Assembly (NCBI GenBank): GCA_902799855.1
Contig: CADCCA010000027.1
Location: 1 to 25,600, forward strand
Origin: an uncultured Erysipelotrichaceae bacterium
GTDB lineage: Bacteria > Bacillota_I > Bacilli_A > RFN20 > CAG-826
Direction: 5' to 3'
DNA: 25,600 nt
Shown here: in pieces, positions 15,623-24,519 of the stretch
Layout: every line of letters begins with the position of its first letter
How positions within the stretch are numbered: the first letter of the stretch is position 1
Translations under genes and position numbers: made by a program
Notes under the pieces: model-generated
Seen by the model: the letters and a program-made list of their open reading frames with translations, nothing else
Database searches by the model: none
Told to the model about the DNA's origin: nothing

Positions 15623-16996
15623 TTAAAAGAACACTTTTTCTTCTAAATACGCTCTTAATTCGCCGATTGGTAAGCGAACTTGTTGCATGGAATCACGTTC
15701 ACGAATGGTGACTGCACCATCGTTTTCTGTATCAAAGTCAACAGTAATGCAGAAAGGCGTACCAACCGCGTCTTGACGACGATAACGTTTGCCAATACTA
15801 CCAGTATCATCATAGATGACATTGAAATACTTGGCTAATTGTTGTTCGACTTCACGAGCCTTTTCCTCTAACTTCTTGGAAAGAGGTAAGACAGCGGCTT
15901 TATAAGGTGCAACCGCTGGGCTTAAGTGCATAACAATACGTGTATCGTTTTCACCAACAGCTTCTTCATCGTAGGCATCACACAGTGTCATTAAGACTAA
16001 TCTATCAAGACCAACCGAAGGTTCAATGCAATATGGCACATACTTTTCGTTGGTTTCTGGATCTAAATAGTCCAATGCTTCACCACTATATTTGATGTGA
16101 CGGTTTAAGTCATAGTCAGTTCTATCGGCGATACCCCAAATTTCACCCCAACCAAATGGGAAGAGGTATTCGATGTCTGTTGTAGCTTTGCTATAGAAAG
16201 CAAGCTCTGCTTGTTCGTGATCTCTATAACGCAAGTTTTCTTTTTTAATGCCTAAGGAATCAACAAAATTTAAACAATATTGTTTCCAATAATCGAACCA
16301 TTTTAAATCGTCGCCTGGTTTGCAGAAGAATTCCATTTCCATTTGATCAAACTCACGTGTGCGGAATGTCATTTGTCCTGGAGTAATTTCATTTCTGAAA
16401 GCACGACCGACATTACAAATGCCAACAGGTAATTTTCTTCTTGTGGTTCTTAAAACATTCTTGAAGTTAACAAACATACCTTGTGCGGTTTCTGGTCTTA
16501 AATAGACGACTGATTTGTTATCTTCAGTGACACCAATATGTGTTTTAAACATCATATTGAATTGACGAATGTCGGTGAAATCTTCTTTACCACAGTTTGG
16601 ACATTTGACGTGATTTTCACGAATGAACGCCATCATTTGTTCGTTGGTCATACCATTAACATCAACATCAGGGAACTCTTTTTCAATGAGCTGATCAGCT
16701 CTAAAACGTTGCTTACAACTCTTGCAGTCAATTAATGGGTCATTAAATGTTGCAACGTGACCAGTAGCTTCCCAAACTTTTGGGTTCATCATGATGGCAG
16801 CGTCAATACCAACGTTAGTTGTGCTTTCTTGCACGAACTTCTTCCACCACATCTTTCTAATATTAGATTTAATTTCGCTTCCTAAAGGACCATAGTCCCA
16901 AGTGTTGCTTAAACCACCATAAATTTCAGAGCCTTGAAAATAATAACCGGAGACAATGAAATGGTTACATAGCTTATCAAATTCAAATTTTGCCAT
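15623..16996 (-). CDS. glyS: Glycyl-tRNA synthetase, single-chain (alpha2) type
   Basis: This enzyme charges tRNA-Gly. It is the single-chain class II form of eukaryotes, archaea and some Firmicutes, not the two-gene glyQ-glyS form of Bacillus subtilis. Motif 2 ([26 protein letters not shown]), the motif 3 region ([23 protein letters not shown]) and the C-terminal anticodon domain ([14 protein letters not shown] through DSMQQVRLP) are clear. The insertion after motif 1 has C91, C94, C132 and C135, probably a zinc site. The 457 residues are complete. AAGG is seven bases before the ATG. The gene sits between recO and dnaG, the usual Bacilli location. Confidence 0.97.
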   Translation of the reverse strand: MAKFEFDKLCNHFIVSGYYFQGSEIYGGLSNTWDYGPLGSEIKSNIRKMWWKKFVQESTTNVGIDAAIMMNPKVWEATGHVATFNDPLIDCKSCKQRFRADQLIEKEFPDVDVNGMTNEQMMAFIRENHVKCPNCGKEDFTDIRQFNMMFKTHIGVTEDNKSVVYLRPETAQGMFVNFKNVLRTTRRKLPVGICNVGRAFRNEITPGQMTFRTREFDQMEMEFFCKPGDDLKWFDYWKQYCLNFVDSLGIKKENLRYRDHEQAELAFYSKATTDIEYLFPFGWGEIWGIADRTDYDLNRHIKYSGEALDYLDPETNEKYVPYCIEPSVGLDRLVLMTLCDAYDEEAVGENDTRIVMHLSPAVAPYKAAVLPLSKKLEEKAREVEQQLAKYFNVIYDDTGSIGKRYRRQDAVGTPFCITVDFDTENDGAVTIRERDSMQQVRLPIGELRAYLEEKVFF

Positions 16997-17040
16997 ATTT
17001 TTACCTTCTTTACTTGTTACATCAAGTATGCACGTTGAAA

Positions 17041-17069
17041 ATGCTATATTTCCAGTGAATTGTTGTCAA
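17041..17069 (-). promoter_or_regulatory. glyS promoter
   Basis: On the minus strand a perfect TTGACA (17064-17069) is 17 bases from TAGCAT (17041-17046). The leader to the glyS ATG would be about 40 bases, too short for a T-box riboswitch; it contains only a small ACTTG/CAAGT hairpin. This promoter probably drives glyS-dnaG-rpoD and possibly genes beyond. Confidence 0.8.
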
Positions 17070-17098
17070 CCTATTATAAGTGTTATGACTGACTTTTG

Positions 17099-17809
17099 CT
17101 AGTCTAAAAGTAAACGAAGGTTTTTGAAGTGATAGCCAAAGGCTTCTTCCATAAAATCGATGAATTTTCTAAATAAAATATAGGTTTCATCGTAGTCGTA
17201 TGTAGATTCTAGGAGGTGCAAATCACGCGAATTGAAGATTTTTCTTAAAAGAACCATCTGATTTTTGTTCAGATCATGGCTAATTCCTTCTTCGAAGCAG
17301 TCTTTGCAAATGAAGCCACCTTCTTCAAAGGAGAAGGCCACGATATCGGTCTTTTTACCACAATTGACACATTGATTGACTTCTAATTCGAAGCCTCCCA
17401 AACGTATCGCCTGCGCCATAAAAAGCAAAAGCGTCATCAACCAATCTTTGTTCTTCTTAAGCGCTTGCACGCTATCTTCCACCGCTTTAAAGAGTTTGGG
17501 TTTATCTTCATCAGGAAATAAGTAATTCACTATTTCATTAATGAAAAGCAATGAGCCCAAATACTTGGAATCCATATCCAAGCGAAGCGGAGTAAATAGT
17601 TGCTTTGTGCTCTTTAAAATTGGATGTTTAAAGTTGCCATCGGTCAATTCAATATCAGCGATGGTAAGAGCATTATTGATCGAAATGTTTTTACTTTTAG
17701 GATTTCCAATCCCTCGTGCTAAAAATGTTATGAATGAATCTTCAGAAATTGCGGATATGACCGCATCTTTTTCCTTATAAGGACTTATCGATAAGACGAT
17801 TATTTTCAT
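17099..17809 (-). CDS. recO: DNA repair protein RecO
   Basis: RecO helps RecR load RecA onto SSB-coated DNA in the RecFOR pathway. The N-terminal OB-fold (about 1-75) has a family-like start (MKIIVLSISPYKEKDAVI) and the C-terminal part carries a four-cysteine zinc site, C147, C150, C168 and C171. The 236-residue length is typical. The ATG lies two bases after the era stop and has no Shine-Dalgarno sequence, so translation likely depends on ribosomes leaving era. The era-recO order is conserved in Bacilli. The match is by motif and position, since RecO sequences diverge quickly. Confidence 0.92.
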   Translation of the reverse strand: MKIIVLSISPYKEKDAVISAISEDSFITFLARGIGNPKSKNISINNALTIADIELTDGNFKHPILKSTKQLFTPLRLDMDSKYLGSLLFINEIVNYLFPDEDKPKLFKAVEDSVQALKKNKDWLMTLLLFMAQAIRLGGFELEVNQCVNCGKKTDIVAFSFEEGGFICKDCFEEGISHDLNKNQMVLLRKIFNSRDLHLLESTYDYDETYILFRKFIDFMEEAFGYHFKNLRLLLD

Positions 17810-17811
17810 GA

Positions 17812-18696
17812 CTATTTTTCGTACTTATATCCGTAGGTTTTGAGGGCTGCGAGTTCATCTCGCCAGCCAGGCTCAACCTTAACTTGTAATTCTAAGAAAA
17901 CATGTTGTTTTAAATAGCGTTCGATGTCAACGCGGGCTTTAGAACCAATTTCCTTGATTCTTTTACCGCCAGCACCGATAACGATGCCTTTTTGACTCTC
18001 TTTTTCAACAATGATTGAGGCATAAATCTGAATTGGTTTATGCTCCCATTCGATATGATCCATGTAAATAGCAATTGAATGTGGCACTTCGTCGCGAAGC
18101 TGTTTCAAAATCTTCTCTCTGATGATTTCTTTGATATTAAAGATTTCATCTTTATCGGTAATCACATCAGTAGGATAATACGCCGGCCCTTCAGGAAGAA
18201 GGCTCACTACTGTTTTGATTAGCTCATCGATATTGAAGCCTTCTTTGGCAACTGTATCGAGGAAGATGGCTTTTGGGAAAAGGTTGCGATATATTGCCTT
18301 TAATTCCTCAGTTTTGTCCAATCTTGCTAAATCAATTTTATTGAAAACAATAATTAAAGGTTTGTCGTGGACATCAACGTGATCCACGATATATTGGTCA
18401 CCTGTTCCAAAAGGCTTAGAAGCATCAACGACAAGTAATGCAACATCGACATCGTGAGCAGCACTATAGGCCATGTTGTTCATTTCTTTGCCTAATTGCT
18501 GTAGTGGTTTATGAATACCTGGTGTATCAAGAAAGACTATTTGCGCATCACTGGAATTATAAATTCCGATGATGTTATTTCTCGTAGTTTGTGATTTATC
18601 GGTCACAATTGAGACCTTGTGATTGGTAACGCTATTAATGATGGTAGATTTACCAACATTAGGGCGTCCCAAAATAGCGACGAATCCAGATTTCAT
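17812..18696 (-). CDS. era: GTPase Era
   Basis: Era binds the 3' end of 16S rRNA and takes part in small-subunit assembly. The GTPase motifs are GRPNVGKS (10-17), the Thr of SQTTRNN, DTPG (57-60) and NKID (119-122). The C-terminal KH domain has the loop VIGAGGKRIKEIGSKAR and the family ending of long helices. At 294 residues the protein is full length. The ATG follows the cdd stop directly (TAGATG); GAGG is about 11 bases upstream. Confidence 0.97.
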   Translation of the reverse strand: MKSGFVAILGRPNVGKSTIINSVTNHKVSIVTDKSQTTRNNIIGIYNSSDAQIVFLDTPGIHKPLQQLGKEMNNMAYSAAHDVDVALLVVDASKPFGTGDQYIVDHVDVHDKPLIIVFNKIDLARLDKTEELKAIYRNLFPKAIFLDTVAKEGFNIDELIKTVVSLLPEGPAYYPTDVITDKDEIFNIKEIIREKILKQLRDEVPHSIAIYMDHIEWEHKPIQIYASIIVEKESQKGIVIGAGGKRIKEIGSKARVDIERYLKQHVFLELQVKVEPGWRDELAALKTYGYKYEK

Positions 18697-19098
18697 CTAC
18701 TTTAAATCCTCTCCAGAGAAAGCAAATGGCAATAATTCTTCAATATTTGTTTCTTTGAAAGCGCCTTTGAGATTGGCAAGGTATAACTTTCCATCTCTCG
18801 GGAATAGTTCGCTGATAACTTGACGACACGCTCCACACGGTGAACACGCTTCATCGGTATCTGCCACTATCGCTAAAGATAAGAAATCGGACTTCTTATA
18901 GCCGTTCATCATCGCGTTATAAATTGCATTGCGCTCAGCGCACATGCAAAGCGGATAGGATGAATTTTCCACATTCGCTCCGAGAAAAACACTACCATCT
19001 TTACAAAGAATGGCGGCGCCAACGGCGAAGTTTGAATATGGGCTATATGAGAGTTTTCTCGCTTCAGTAGCTTTCTCGACTAATTGTTTAGGGTTCAT
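18697..19098 (-). CDS. cdd: Cytidine deaminase
   Basis: Cdd deaminates cytidine and deoxycytidine to uridine forms in pyrimidine salvage. The zinc site is visible as CAERNA (C53, with catalytic E55) and PCGAC (C88 and C91). The substrate-binding stretch NFAVGAAIL and GANVENSSYPL are also present. I choose the ATG at 19096-19098 (133 residues), because GAGG lies five bases upstream and the length matches the homotetrameric Bacillus-type enzyme. An upstream in-frame ATG at 19122 would add eight residues and overlap ybeY. The location between ybeY and era is the classic Bacilli order, with dgkA absent. Confidence 0.95.
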   Translation of the reverse strand: MNPKQLVEKATEARKLSYSPYSNFAVGAAILCKDGSVFLGANVENSSYPLCMCAERNAIYNAMMNGYKKSDFLSLAIVADTDEACSPCGACRQVISELFPRDGKLYLANLKGAFKETNIEELLPFAFSGEDLK

Positions 19099-19105
19099 AA
19101 ATACC

Positions 19106-19549
19106 TCACGGCAAGATTTCATCTTGTAAACGGAACATCACTTTTTCATCTTCTTCATTCATGTGATCATAGCCTAATAAATGGAGGAGTCCATGGACAA
19201 AGAGAAATTGTAATTCTCTTTCCAAGCTATGACCATAGCTAAGAGCTTGCTCTTTAGCTTTATCGGAAGAAATGTAGATTTCGCCAAGGACCACTCTTTG
19301 ACCAGAATGGAATAATTCATCGCGTTTCGGATCGTTATCGAGAAAAGCAAATGAAATCACATCTGTTGGAGCGTCTTTATGACGATATGTGCGATTGACT
19401 TCGTGGATGTAATCATTATCAACAATTGTGACGCTGATGTATGGATCAAAGTCTAAAGACAAATGCTTTAAGGTCTTTTTCAAGAGATCCGTATAGATTT
19501 GCTCGTAATTGTTTAATGATTCATCGAACGAATTAAAATCTAGTTCCAT
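19106..19549 (-). CDS. ybeY: Endoribonuclease YbeY
   Basis: YbeY is a metal-dependent RNase needed for 16S rRNA maturation and ribosome quality control. The signature HGLLHLLGYDH gives the three metal-binding histidines H119, H123 and H129, and VNRTYRHKDAPTDVISFAF is the other conserved block. Length is 147 residues. No Shine-Dalgarno sequence precedes the ATG; instead a small perfect hairpin (AAGATG-ATAA-CATCTT on the plus strand, 19553-19568) ends three bases before it. The gene ends in TGA. Upstream it is preceded by the C39 membrane-protein gene rather than phoH or yqfF as in Bacillus. Confidence 0.95.
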   Translation of the reverse strand: MELDFNSFDESLNNYEQIYTDLLKKTLKHLSLDFDPYISVTIVDNDYIHEVNRTYRHKDAPTDVISFAFLDNDPKRDELFHSGQRVVLGEIYISSDKAKEQALSYGHSLERELQFLFVHGLLHLLGYDHMNEEDEKVMFRLQDEILP

Positions 19550-19568
19550 AGCAAGATGATAACATCTT

Positions 19569-20786
19569 TTATAGTCTTTTGCTATTCATTTCATCATTTT
19601 GATGAACGAGATTGTTAATTCTCGCTTTGTTAATCATGTTTTCACTTAGCTTTTGCTCATACGAGAACAAAGGCACTAAGTATTGGTAGATTAAAAAAGT
19701 CACACAAGTGTAAAAGACAATATTTGGTATCGCGAAAGTTTTTTCGGTTCGACACATGATAAAGCTCGCTAAGATGAAGAATGCTCCTACTATTATTTTC
19801 GCGGCGAAATCATAGTAAGCATAACGATAGGATCTAATCTCTAAGTTTTTAACCTTCATTTCCATATCATCAATCTCTTTGACTCTGCGCAATTCATTTT
19901 CTTGCATGGCCATCTCTTTATTAGCGGCTCTCTTGTAAGGGGCGAGAACGACTGCATTAATAAGGGCACTGACCATAGCGACGCCTATTGAGACTGCGAA
20001 ACTTAAAGAATTAATCAAAGAGACAACGATGATTAAAGTAGCGATTAGGAAATAGAAGATAAAATTGAGACCAATCGTCAAAGAGCTCGCTTTATATTCC
20101 TGCCCGCGCTTATAAAATTCATAGTAGTCACGTCTATGAACATAAGGGAGGAATCTTCTTAAATAGCGATCGTATTTCTGCATGCGCTTAAGCAACATCA
20201 CTCTCAGTATGATTTCAAACGCTAAGCTCAATGCACAAAATACCAGAGGTAAGAAGAATGATCCATCTGGCTTAATGTAGAAAGTAGCCATTGCAATACA
20301 TATAGCGGCTAATGTTTGCAAGATATAAGAGAAAACCTCTCCTCTCTTATCTCTAGCATCAATCTGTCTTAGAGTAAATGGACGACTCTCGACATGACTG
20401 ATTGCAAGGGCTGTGCCATCCCATTCAGGAATGAACTTATCCACTTTTTGCCAGTAGACTCCTCTAGCGGGGTCATGAATTTTAATGCGGTTCCCTTTTC
20501 TTGCTACCACTAAAACGGCGTGAGGGCTTTGATTCTCTCGCGTCACGGTAAAGATTAAGGGAAACTTCTTAAAATGTCTCAGATCGCTTTTATCGTCGTA
20601 TTTCATACCGACTAGAGTCACATCATAGCTTTGAGCGATCTCTAGAAGGTCTTGGTACGAGTAAGACGAATGACCTTCATCTTCTTTTAAATAAAGATAC
20701 CTTTCGTCATGATGCGCGATTGCCAAAAGCATCTTTAGACACGTAAAACCGCAACCGCTTTTTGTCACTTGTGGGATATAGTACAT
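19569..20786 (-). CDS. C39-type cysteine peptidase fused to six-helix membrane domain, no ATPase
   Basis: From the ATG at 20786 (AGGAGG eight bases upstream; a GTG at 20795 is the longer option) the protein has 405 residues. The first 130 or so form a C39 peptidase domain with the full active set: Q6, C12 (SGCGFTCL), H89 (SPHAVLV) and D105 (KIHDPA). Next come about six hydrophobic helices (near 153-171, 176-200, 237-258, 261-282, 329-345, 352-373). The long charged loops after helices 2 and 4 suggest an ABC type-1 exporter membrane domain. The protein stops about 30 residues after helix 6, and no Walker A, signature or Walker B motif follows. In known PCAT exporters C39 removes double-glycine leaders from peptides. 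Here the partner ATPase and the substrate are unknown. Confidence 0.75.
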   Translation of the reverse strand: MYYIPQVTKSGCGFTCLKMLLAIAHHDERYLYLKEDEGHSSYSYQDLLEIAQSYDVTLVGMKYDDKSDLRHFKKFPLIFTVTRENQSPHAVLVVARKGNRIKIHDPARGVYWQKVDKFIPEWDGTALAISHVESRPFTLRQIDARDKRGEVFSYILQTLAAICIAMATFYIKPDGSFFLPLVFCALSLAFEIILRVMLLKRMQKYDRYLRRFLPYVHRRDYYEFYKRGQEYKASSLTIGLNFIFYFLIATLIIVVSLINSLSFAVSIGVAMVSALINAVVLAPYKRAANKEMAMQENELRRVKEIDDMEMKVKNLEIRSYRYAYYDFAAKIIVGAFFILASFIMCRTEKTFAIPNIVFYTCVTFLIYQYLVPLFSYEQKLSENMINKARINNLVHQNDEMNSKRL

Positions 20787-20869
20787 TTTTTGCACCTCCT
20801 ATATAACTAATCAGTCGGTTTTTACGATTTTGTCCAAAAAACTTTTCAAAAAAATATGAAGATAAAGAA

Positions 20870-20890
20870 AAACCGGTTAAAAACCGGTTT
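20870..20890. terminator. Hairpin terminator after dnaJ
   Basis: AAACCGGTT (20870-20878) and AACCGGTTT (20882-20890) form a perfect 9-base-pair stem with a 3-base loop, 17 bases after the dnaJ stop. On the minus strand it is followed by TTCTTTATC, a moderate T-run; on the plus strand by ATTTTTTT, a much better one. It should end the heat-shock transcript and may also block antisense reading into dnaJ. Confidence 0.8.
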
Positions 20891-20907
20891 ATTTTTTTAA
20901 AATTTTT

Positions 20908-22038
20908 TTATTTTTTAAACATTCTCTTAAATTTAGCGAGCAATGAGTCATCTTTTTTGTTCGTATCGCGATACTTGGTAAGAAGTTCTTTTTGCTCTCT
21001 ATTTAAGGATGTTGGCATCTTGATATCGAGGTGAACATATTGATCGCCTGGCTTACCAGTTCGTAAGTCTTTGACACCTTGACCTTTCATTCTGAAGATT
21101 TGACCAGGTTGAGTGCCACTTGGGATACTAAGTGAAGCTTCTCCATAAACGGTTGGAACATCAACGCTGGTGCCTAAGATGGCATCGACAAAGTCGATTG
21201 GAAGATTTAAATGGATGTCATTACCATCTCTTTTGAAGTATTCATGTGGTTTGACATTCACTTCGACGAATAAATCGCCGTTTGGGCCACCATTGGCGCC
21301 TCTTTCACCCATGCCTTGCACACGGATTTGTTGGCCATTGTTGATACCAGCGATAATGTGAACCTTAATGTTCTTCTTAACGCGTGAATAGCCTTTGCCA
21401 CCACAGGATGGACATGGAGTAGTAATAATTCTTCCCTTGCCATCGCAGCGCATACATGGTTCTTGTTGTTCAACCATACCGAAGAGACTACGTCTTTGGG
21501 TTCTCACATAGCCGCGTCCATTACAGGATGGACAAGTCTTAATATCGTTTGGTGTTTTAGCACCTGAACCATTACATGCTTGGCATGGTTCATCGACAGT
21601 TAAAGGAATTTCGATATCACGACCTAAAATGGTATCCATGAAATCGACTTTGACACGAATAATTGCATCATTGCCACGTCTTGGACCATTGTTCGCTCTT
21701 TGAGCGCGGCGGGCATCACCACCAAAGAATTGGGAGAAGATGTCGCCTAAATCCATGTCTTGACCGAAACCAAAGCCTCCTTCAAAAGGATTGCTGCCTG
21801 GTTGACCCGCCCCTTGTTCAAAGGCGGCAAAACCGAATTGGTCATAGGCACTTCTTTTTTGGTCATCATAAAGGATATCATAAGCTTCTTGTACTTCTTT
21901 AAACTTGTCAGCGTTACCAGTTTCATGGTTGTCTGGATGGTATTTTTTGGCGAGTTTACGATAAGCACTTTTGATTTCATCTTTAGATGCGCTTTTATTA
22001 ACACCTAGTGTTTCATACAAATCTTTTTTATCTGCCAT
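20908..22038 (-). CDS. dnaJ: Chaperone protein DnaJ
   Basis: DnaJ (Hsp40) delivers clients to DnaK and stimulates its ATPase. The J domain has the HPD triad at 34-36. A Gly/Phe-rich stretch follows (about 75-110). The zinc region has four CxxCxGxG-type repeats: CQACNGSG, CPSCNGRG, CMRCDGKG and CPSCGGKG. The C-terminal substrate-binding domains follow and the protein ends with a basic tail. At 376 residues it is a full type I DnaJ. AAAGGA precedes the ATG. It is the last gene of the hrcA-grpE-dnaK-dnaJ operon. Confidence 0.98.
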   Translation of the reverse strand: MADKKDLYETLGVNKSASKDEIKSAYRKLAKKYHPDNHETGNADKFKEVQEAYDILYDDQKRSAYDQFGFAAFEQGAGQPGSNPFEGGFGFGQDMDLGDIFSQFFGGDARRAQRANNGPRRGNDAIIRVKVDFMDTILGRDIEIPLTVDEPCQACNGSGAKTPNDIKTCPSCNGRGYVRTQRRSLFGMVEQQEPCMRCDGKGRIITTPCPSCGGKGYSRVKKNIKVHIIAGINNGQQIRVQGMGERGANGGPNGDLFVEVNVKPHEYFKRDGNDIHLNLPIDFVDAILGTSVDVPTVYGEASLSIPSGTQPGQIFRMKGQGVKDLRTGKPGDQYVHLDIKMPTSLNREQKELLTKYRDTNKKDDSLLAKFKRMFKK

Positions 22039-22058
22039 GATGTTCCTTTCTATTCATA

Positions 22059-22089
22059 AGCGAATTGGGGACCGAAGTCCCCTTTCGCT
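22059..22089 (-). promoter_or_regulatory. Strong UUCG-capped hairpin between dnaK and dnaJ
   Basis: On the minus strand AGCGAA pairs with TTCGCT and GGGGAC with GTCCCC, closed by a TTCG tetraloop, with a small internal mismatch between the two parts. No T-run follows, so it is not a standard terminator. It more likely protects the 3' end of processed dnaK message or reduces dnaJ expression. Confidence 0.75.
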
Positions 22090-22109
22090 ACAAAATGTTG
22101 CTTAATAAA

Positions 22110-23939
22110 TTAGTTTTTCTTAGTGAAGTCAGCGTCGACGACATCATCTGGGTTTGTACCAGCGGTGCCATCTTGGGCTTGTCCGTTTGGTTGCGCGCCA
22201 GCTTGTGCACCTTGTTGTTGTTGCATATAAGCCGCAGCTTGTTCGAGTTCATTGATACGGTTACGTAAAGTTTCCATATCGTTGTTATCTAAAGCGGTCT
22301 TGAGTTCATCTCTTAATTTTTGAGTTTGTTCTTTTTGATTTGGATCCATGCTAGCGCCTTTTTCTTGCATAGCAATGTCGATATCGTTAATCATGGATTC
22401 CGCTTTATTCTTGAGTTCGGTATCTTCTTTACGTTTGGCGTCTTCTTCGGCGTGTTCTTCGGCTTCCCTGACCATTCTATCGATATCTTCTTTAGAAAGG
22501 CCGTTGCTGCCGGAAATGGTAATGTTTTGTTCTTTTTGTGTGTCTAAGTCTTTAGCGTTAACTTTAACAATACCATTAACGTCGATAGAGAAGGTAACTT
22601 CAATTCTTGGTTCACCTCTACGAGCAGGTTTAATGCCATTGAGTTGGAAGTGACCTAACAATTTATTGTCGTGGGCCATTGGTCTTTCACCTTGATAAAC
22701 CATGATGTCAACCGCAGGTTGGTTATCCGCCGCTGTGGAGAAGATTTGGCTCTTGGTGGTTGGAATTGTTGTGTTTCTTGTAATTAATGGAGTCATGACA
22801 CCACCTAAGGTTTCAATACCTAAGGTTAATGGAGTAACGTCTAATAAGACAACATCTTTGACATCACCGGAAACAACACCACCTTGATAAGCCGCACCGA
22901 TGGAGACAGCTTCATCTGGGTTAACGGATAAGTTTGGTTTCTTACCGGTTAAACGAGTGACTAATTCTTGGACCGCTGGCATACGGATGGAACCACCAAT
23001 TAATAAGACTTGGTTGAGTTCACTTGCAGACATATGAGCATCGGCTAAAGCGCGTCTCACTGGTTCTTCACATCTAGCTAATAGATGTCTTGTTAAATCT
23101 TGGAATTTAGCACGAGTTAATGTGGTCTCAAAGTTCACAGGGCCAGTCGCTGTCATGCTAATGAATGGTAAGGAGATAACGGTTTCCATAGAAGCGGAGA
23201 GTTCGATTTTAGCTTTTTCTGCAGCTTCTCTAATTCTTTGTAAGGAACCTTTATCAGAAATATCAACGTTGGATTGAATCTTGATTTGGGCTTTGATCCA
23301 GTCAGCGACGACTTGATCCCAGTCATCACCACCTAAGTGGTTATCACCAGCGGTTGAGACAACTTCGAATGTGCCGTCCCCGATATCAAGGATGGAAACG
23401 TCGAATGTACCACCACCTAAGTCGAAGACTAAAATCTTTTCGGATTTATCGTTTTCTAAGCCATAGGCTAAGGCCGCGGCGGTTGGTTCGTTAATAATAC
23501 GAACGACATCTAAGCCAGCGATTTGACCAGCATCTTTAGTGGCTTGTCTTTGCGCATCGTTGAAATAAGCAGGAACAGTAATGACCGCTTTTTCAACTTT
23601 GTGGCCTAAATGGGCTTCCGCATATTTTTTCATGTAAGCAAGAATCTTAGCGGAGATTTCTTGTGGAGTGAATGATTTGTTCACGCATTTAATGTTGACC
23701 TTTTCAGCACTACCCATGATTCTCTTAATTGAGGAAACTGTATCTGGGTTAGTAACCGCTTGTCTTTTCGCAGCGTTACCGACGATTTCTTCACCGCTTG
23801 CTTTAAAAGCAACAACGGATGGAGTGGTCATTGTGCCTTCTGGGTTTGGGATAACTTTAACTGTGCCATCAGCTTGAAGATAACTGACGACGGAATTTGT
23901 GGTACCTAAGTCGATACCTAAGATGATTTCTTTTGCCAT
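22110..23939 (-). CDS. dnaK: Chaperone protein DnaK (Hsp70)
   Basis: DnaK binds exposed hydrophobic segments and cycles with ATP, DnaJ and GrpE. The nucleotide-binding domain shows [10 protein letters not shown], the phosphate 2 loop [10 protein letters not shown] and [13 protein letters not shown]. The substrate-binding domain follows from [20 protein letters not shown]. The helical lid and a Gln/Gly/Ala-rich tail end in DDVVDADF. The 609-residue length and the short N-terminal lobe are of the Gram-positive type that lacks the Proteobacterial insert. AGGAGG lies nine bases before the ATG. Confidence 0.98.
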   Translation of the reverse strand: MAKEIILGIDLGTTNSVVSYLQADGTVKVIPNPEGTMTTPSVVAFKASGEEIVGNAAKRQAVTNPDTVSSIKRIMGSAEKVNIKCVNKSFTPQEISAKILAYMKKYAEAHLGHKVEKAVITVPAYFNDAQRQATKDAGQIAGLDVVRIINEPTAAALAYGLENDKSEKILVFDLGGGTFDVSILDIGDGTFEVVSTAGDNHLGGDDWDQVVADWIKAQIKIQSNVDISDKGSLQRIREAAEKAKIELSASMETVISLPFISMTATGPVNFETTLTRAKFQDLTRHLLARCEEPVRRALADAHMSASELNQVLLIGGSIRMPAVQELVTRLTGKKPNLSVNPDEAVSIGAAYQGGVVSGDVKDVVLLDVTPLTLGIETLGGVMTPLITRNTTIPTTKSQIFSTAADNQPAVDIMVYQGERPMAHDNKLLGHFQLNGIKPARRGEPRIEVTFSIDVNGIVKVNAKDLDTQKEQNITISGSNGLSKEDIDRMVREAEEHAEEDAKRKEDTELKNKAESMINDIDIAMQEKGASMDPNQKEQTQKLRDELKTALDNNDMETLRNRINELEQAAAYMQQQQGAQAGAQPNGQAQDGTAGTNPDDVVDADFTKKN

Positions 23940-23955
23940 AATTTATATCCTCCTA

Positions 23956-24519
23956 TTAAGCGTCTGCTTTGACGCTACTTTTTGGTTCTTCTTCTTTTTT
24001 GTTTTTGCTCACTGAGACGTTTGCTGGTCTAATGAGACGACCATGTAATTCATAGCCTTTGGCGTACACTCTTGTGACGAGGTTTTCTTCCCCTTCTTGT
24101 TCAGTGACATCAACGGCGTTCATGGTCTTATCGGAGAATCTATCTCCGATTTGTGGAGCGATTTCCTTGACTCCTTCGTTTTCCAACGCACTGATCAAGT
24201 TACGATAGATGAATTGGAAACCGACTAAATAATTTTTGACTTCTGGACTTGGTGGCTCATTATCAAGCGCCATATGGAAGCTATCTAAGACTGGTAATAA
24301 TTCTTCGATAAATCCAATTGCGCGATATCTTCTGAGTTCACTTTGTTCTTTTTCTAAGCTATTTCTTAAGTTCTTCGTATCAGCGTAAGCGCGATAGTAT
24401 TCATTTTTCCAATGATCCACATCCGCTTTTAGCTTTTCGATTTGCTCTTCTAGCTCTTGGATTTTTTTCTTATCTTTACTTTTTTCTTCTTTAATTTGTT
24501 CTTTGTTTTCTTTAGGCAT
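23956..24519 (-). CDS. grpE: Nucleotide exchange factor GrpE
   Basis: GrpE exchanges ADP for ATP on DnaK. An N-terminal Lys/Glu-rich coiled coil (about 8-65) leads to the conserved core YYRAYADTKNLRNSLEKEQ, FIEELLPVLDSFHMAL and the beta domain with VYAKGYELHGRLIRPANVSVSK. I choose the ATG at 24517-24519 (187 residues): AGGAGG is eight bases upstream, inside the end of hrcA. The neighbouring GTG would add one residue. The start overlaps the hrcA stop by eight bases, so the two are co-translated. Confidence 0.97.
   Translation of the reverse strand: MPKENKEQIKEEKSKDKKKIQELEEQIEKLKADVDHWKNEYYRAYADTKNLRNSLEKEQSELRRYRAIGFIEELLPVLDSFHMALDNEPPSPEVKNYLVGFQFIYRNLISALENEGVKEIAPQIGDRFSDKTMNAVDVTEQEGEENLVTRVYAKGYELHGRLIRPANVSVSKNKKEEEPKSSVKADA

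Noticed and set aside
16997..17098. T-box riboswitch upstream of glyS
   Set aside because: The leader from the TTGACA/TAGCAT promoter is only about 40 bases and holds neither a terminator hairpin nor a T-box sequence.
20857..20905. Short plus-strand open frame (about 14 codons, MKIKKNRLK...) near the dnaJ terminator, considered as a peptide substrate for the C39 protein
   Set aside because: It is made of the terminator hairpin, has no ribosome site and no double-glycine motif.
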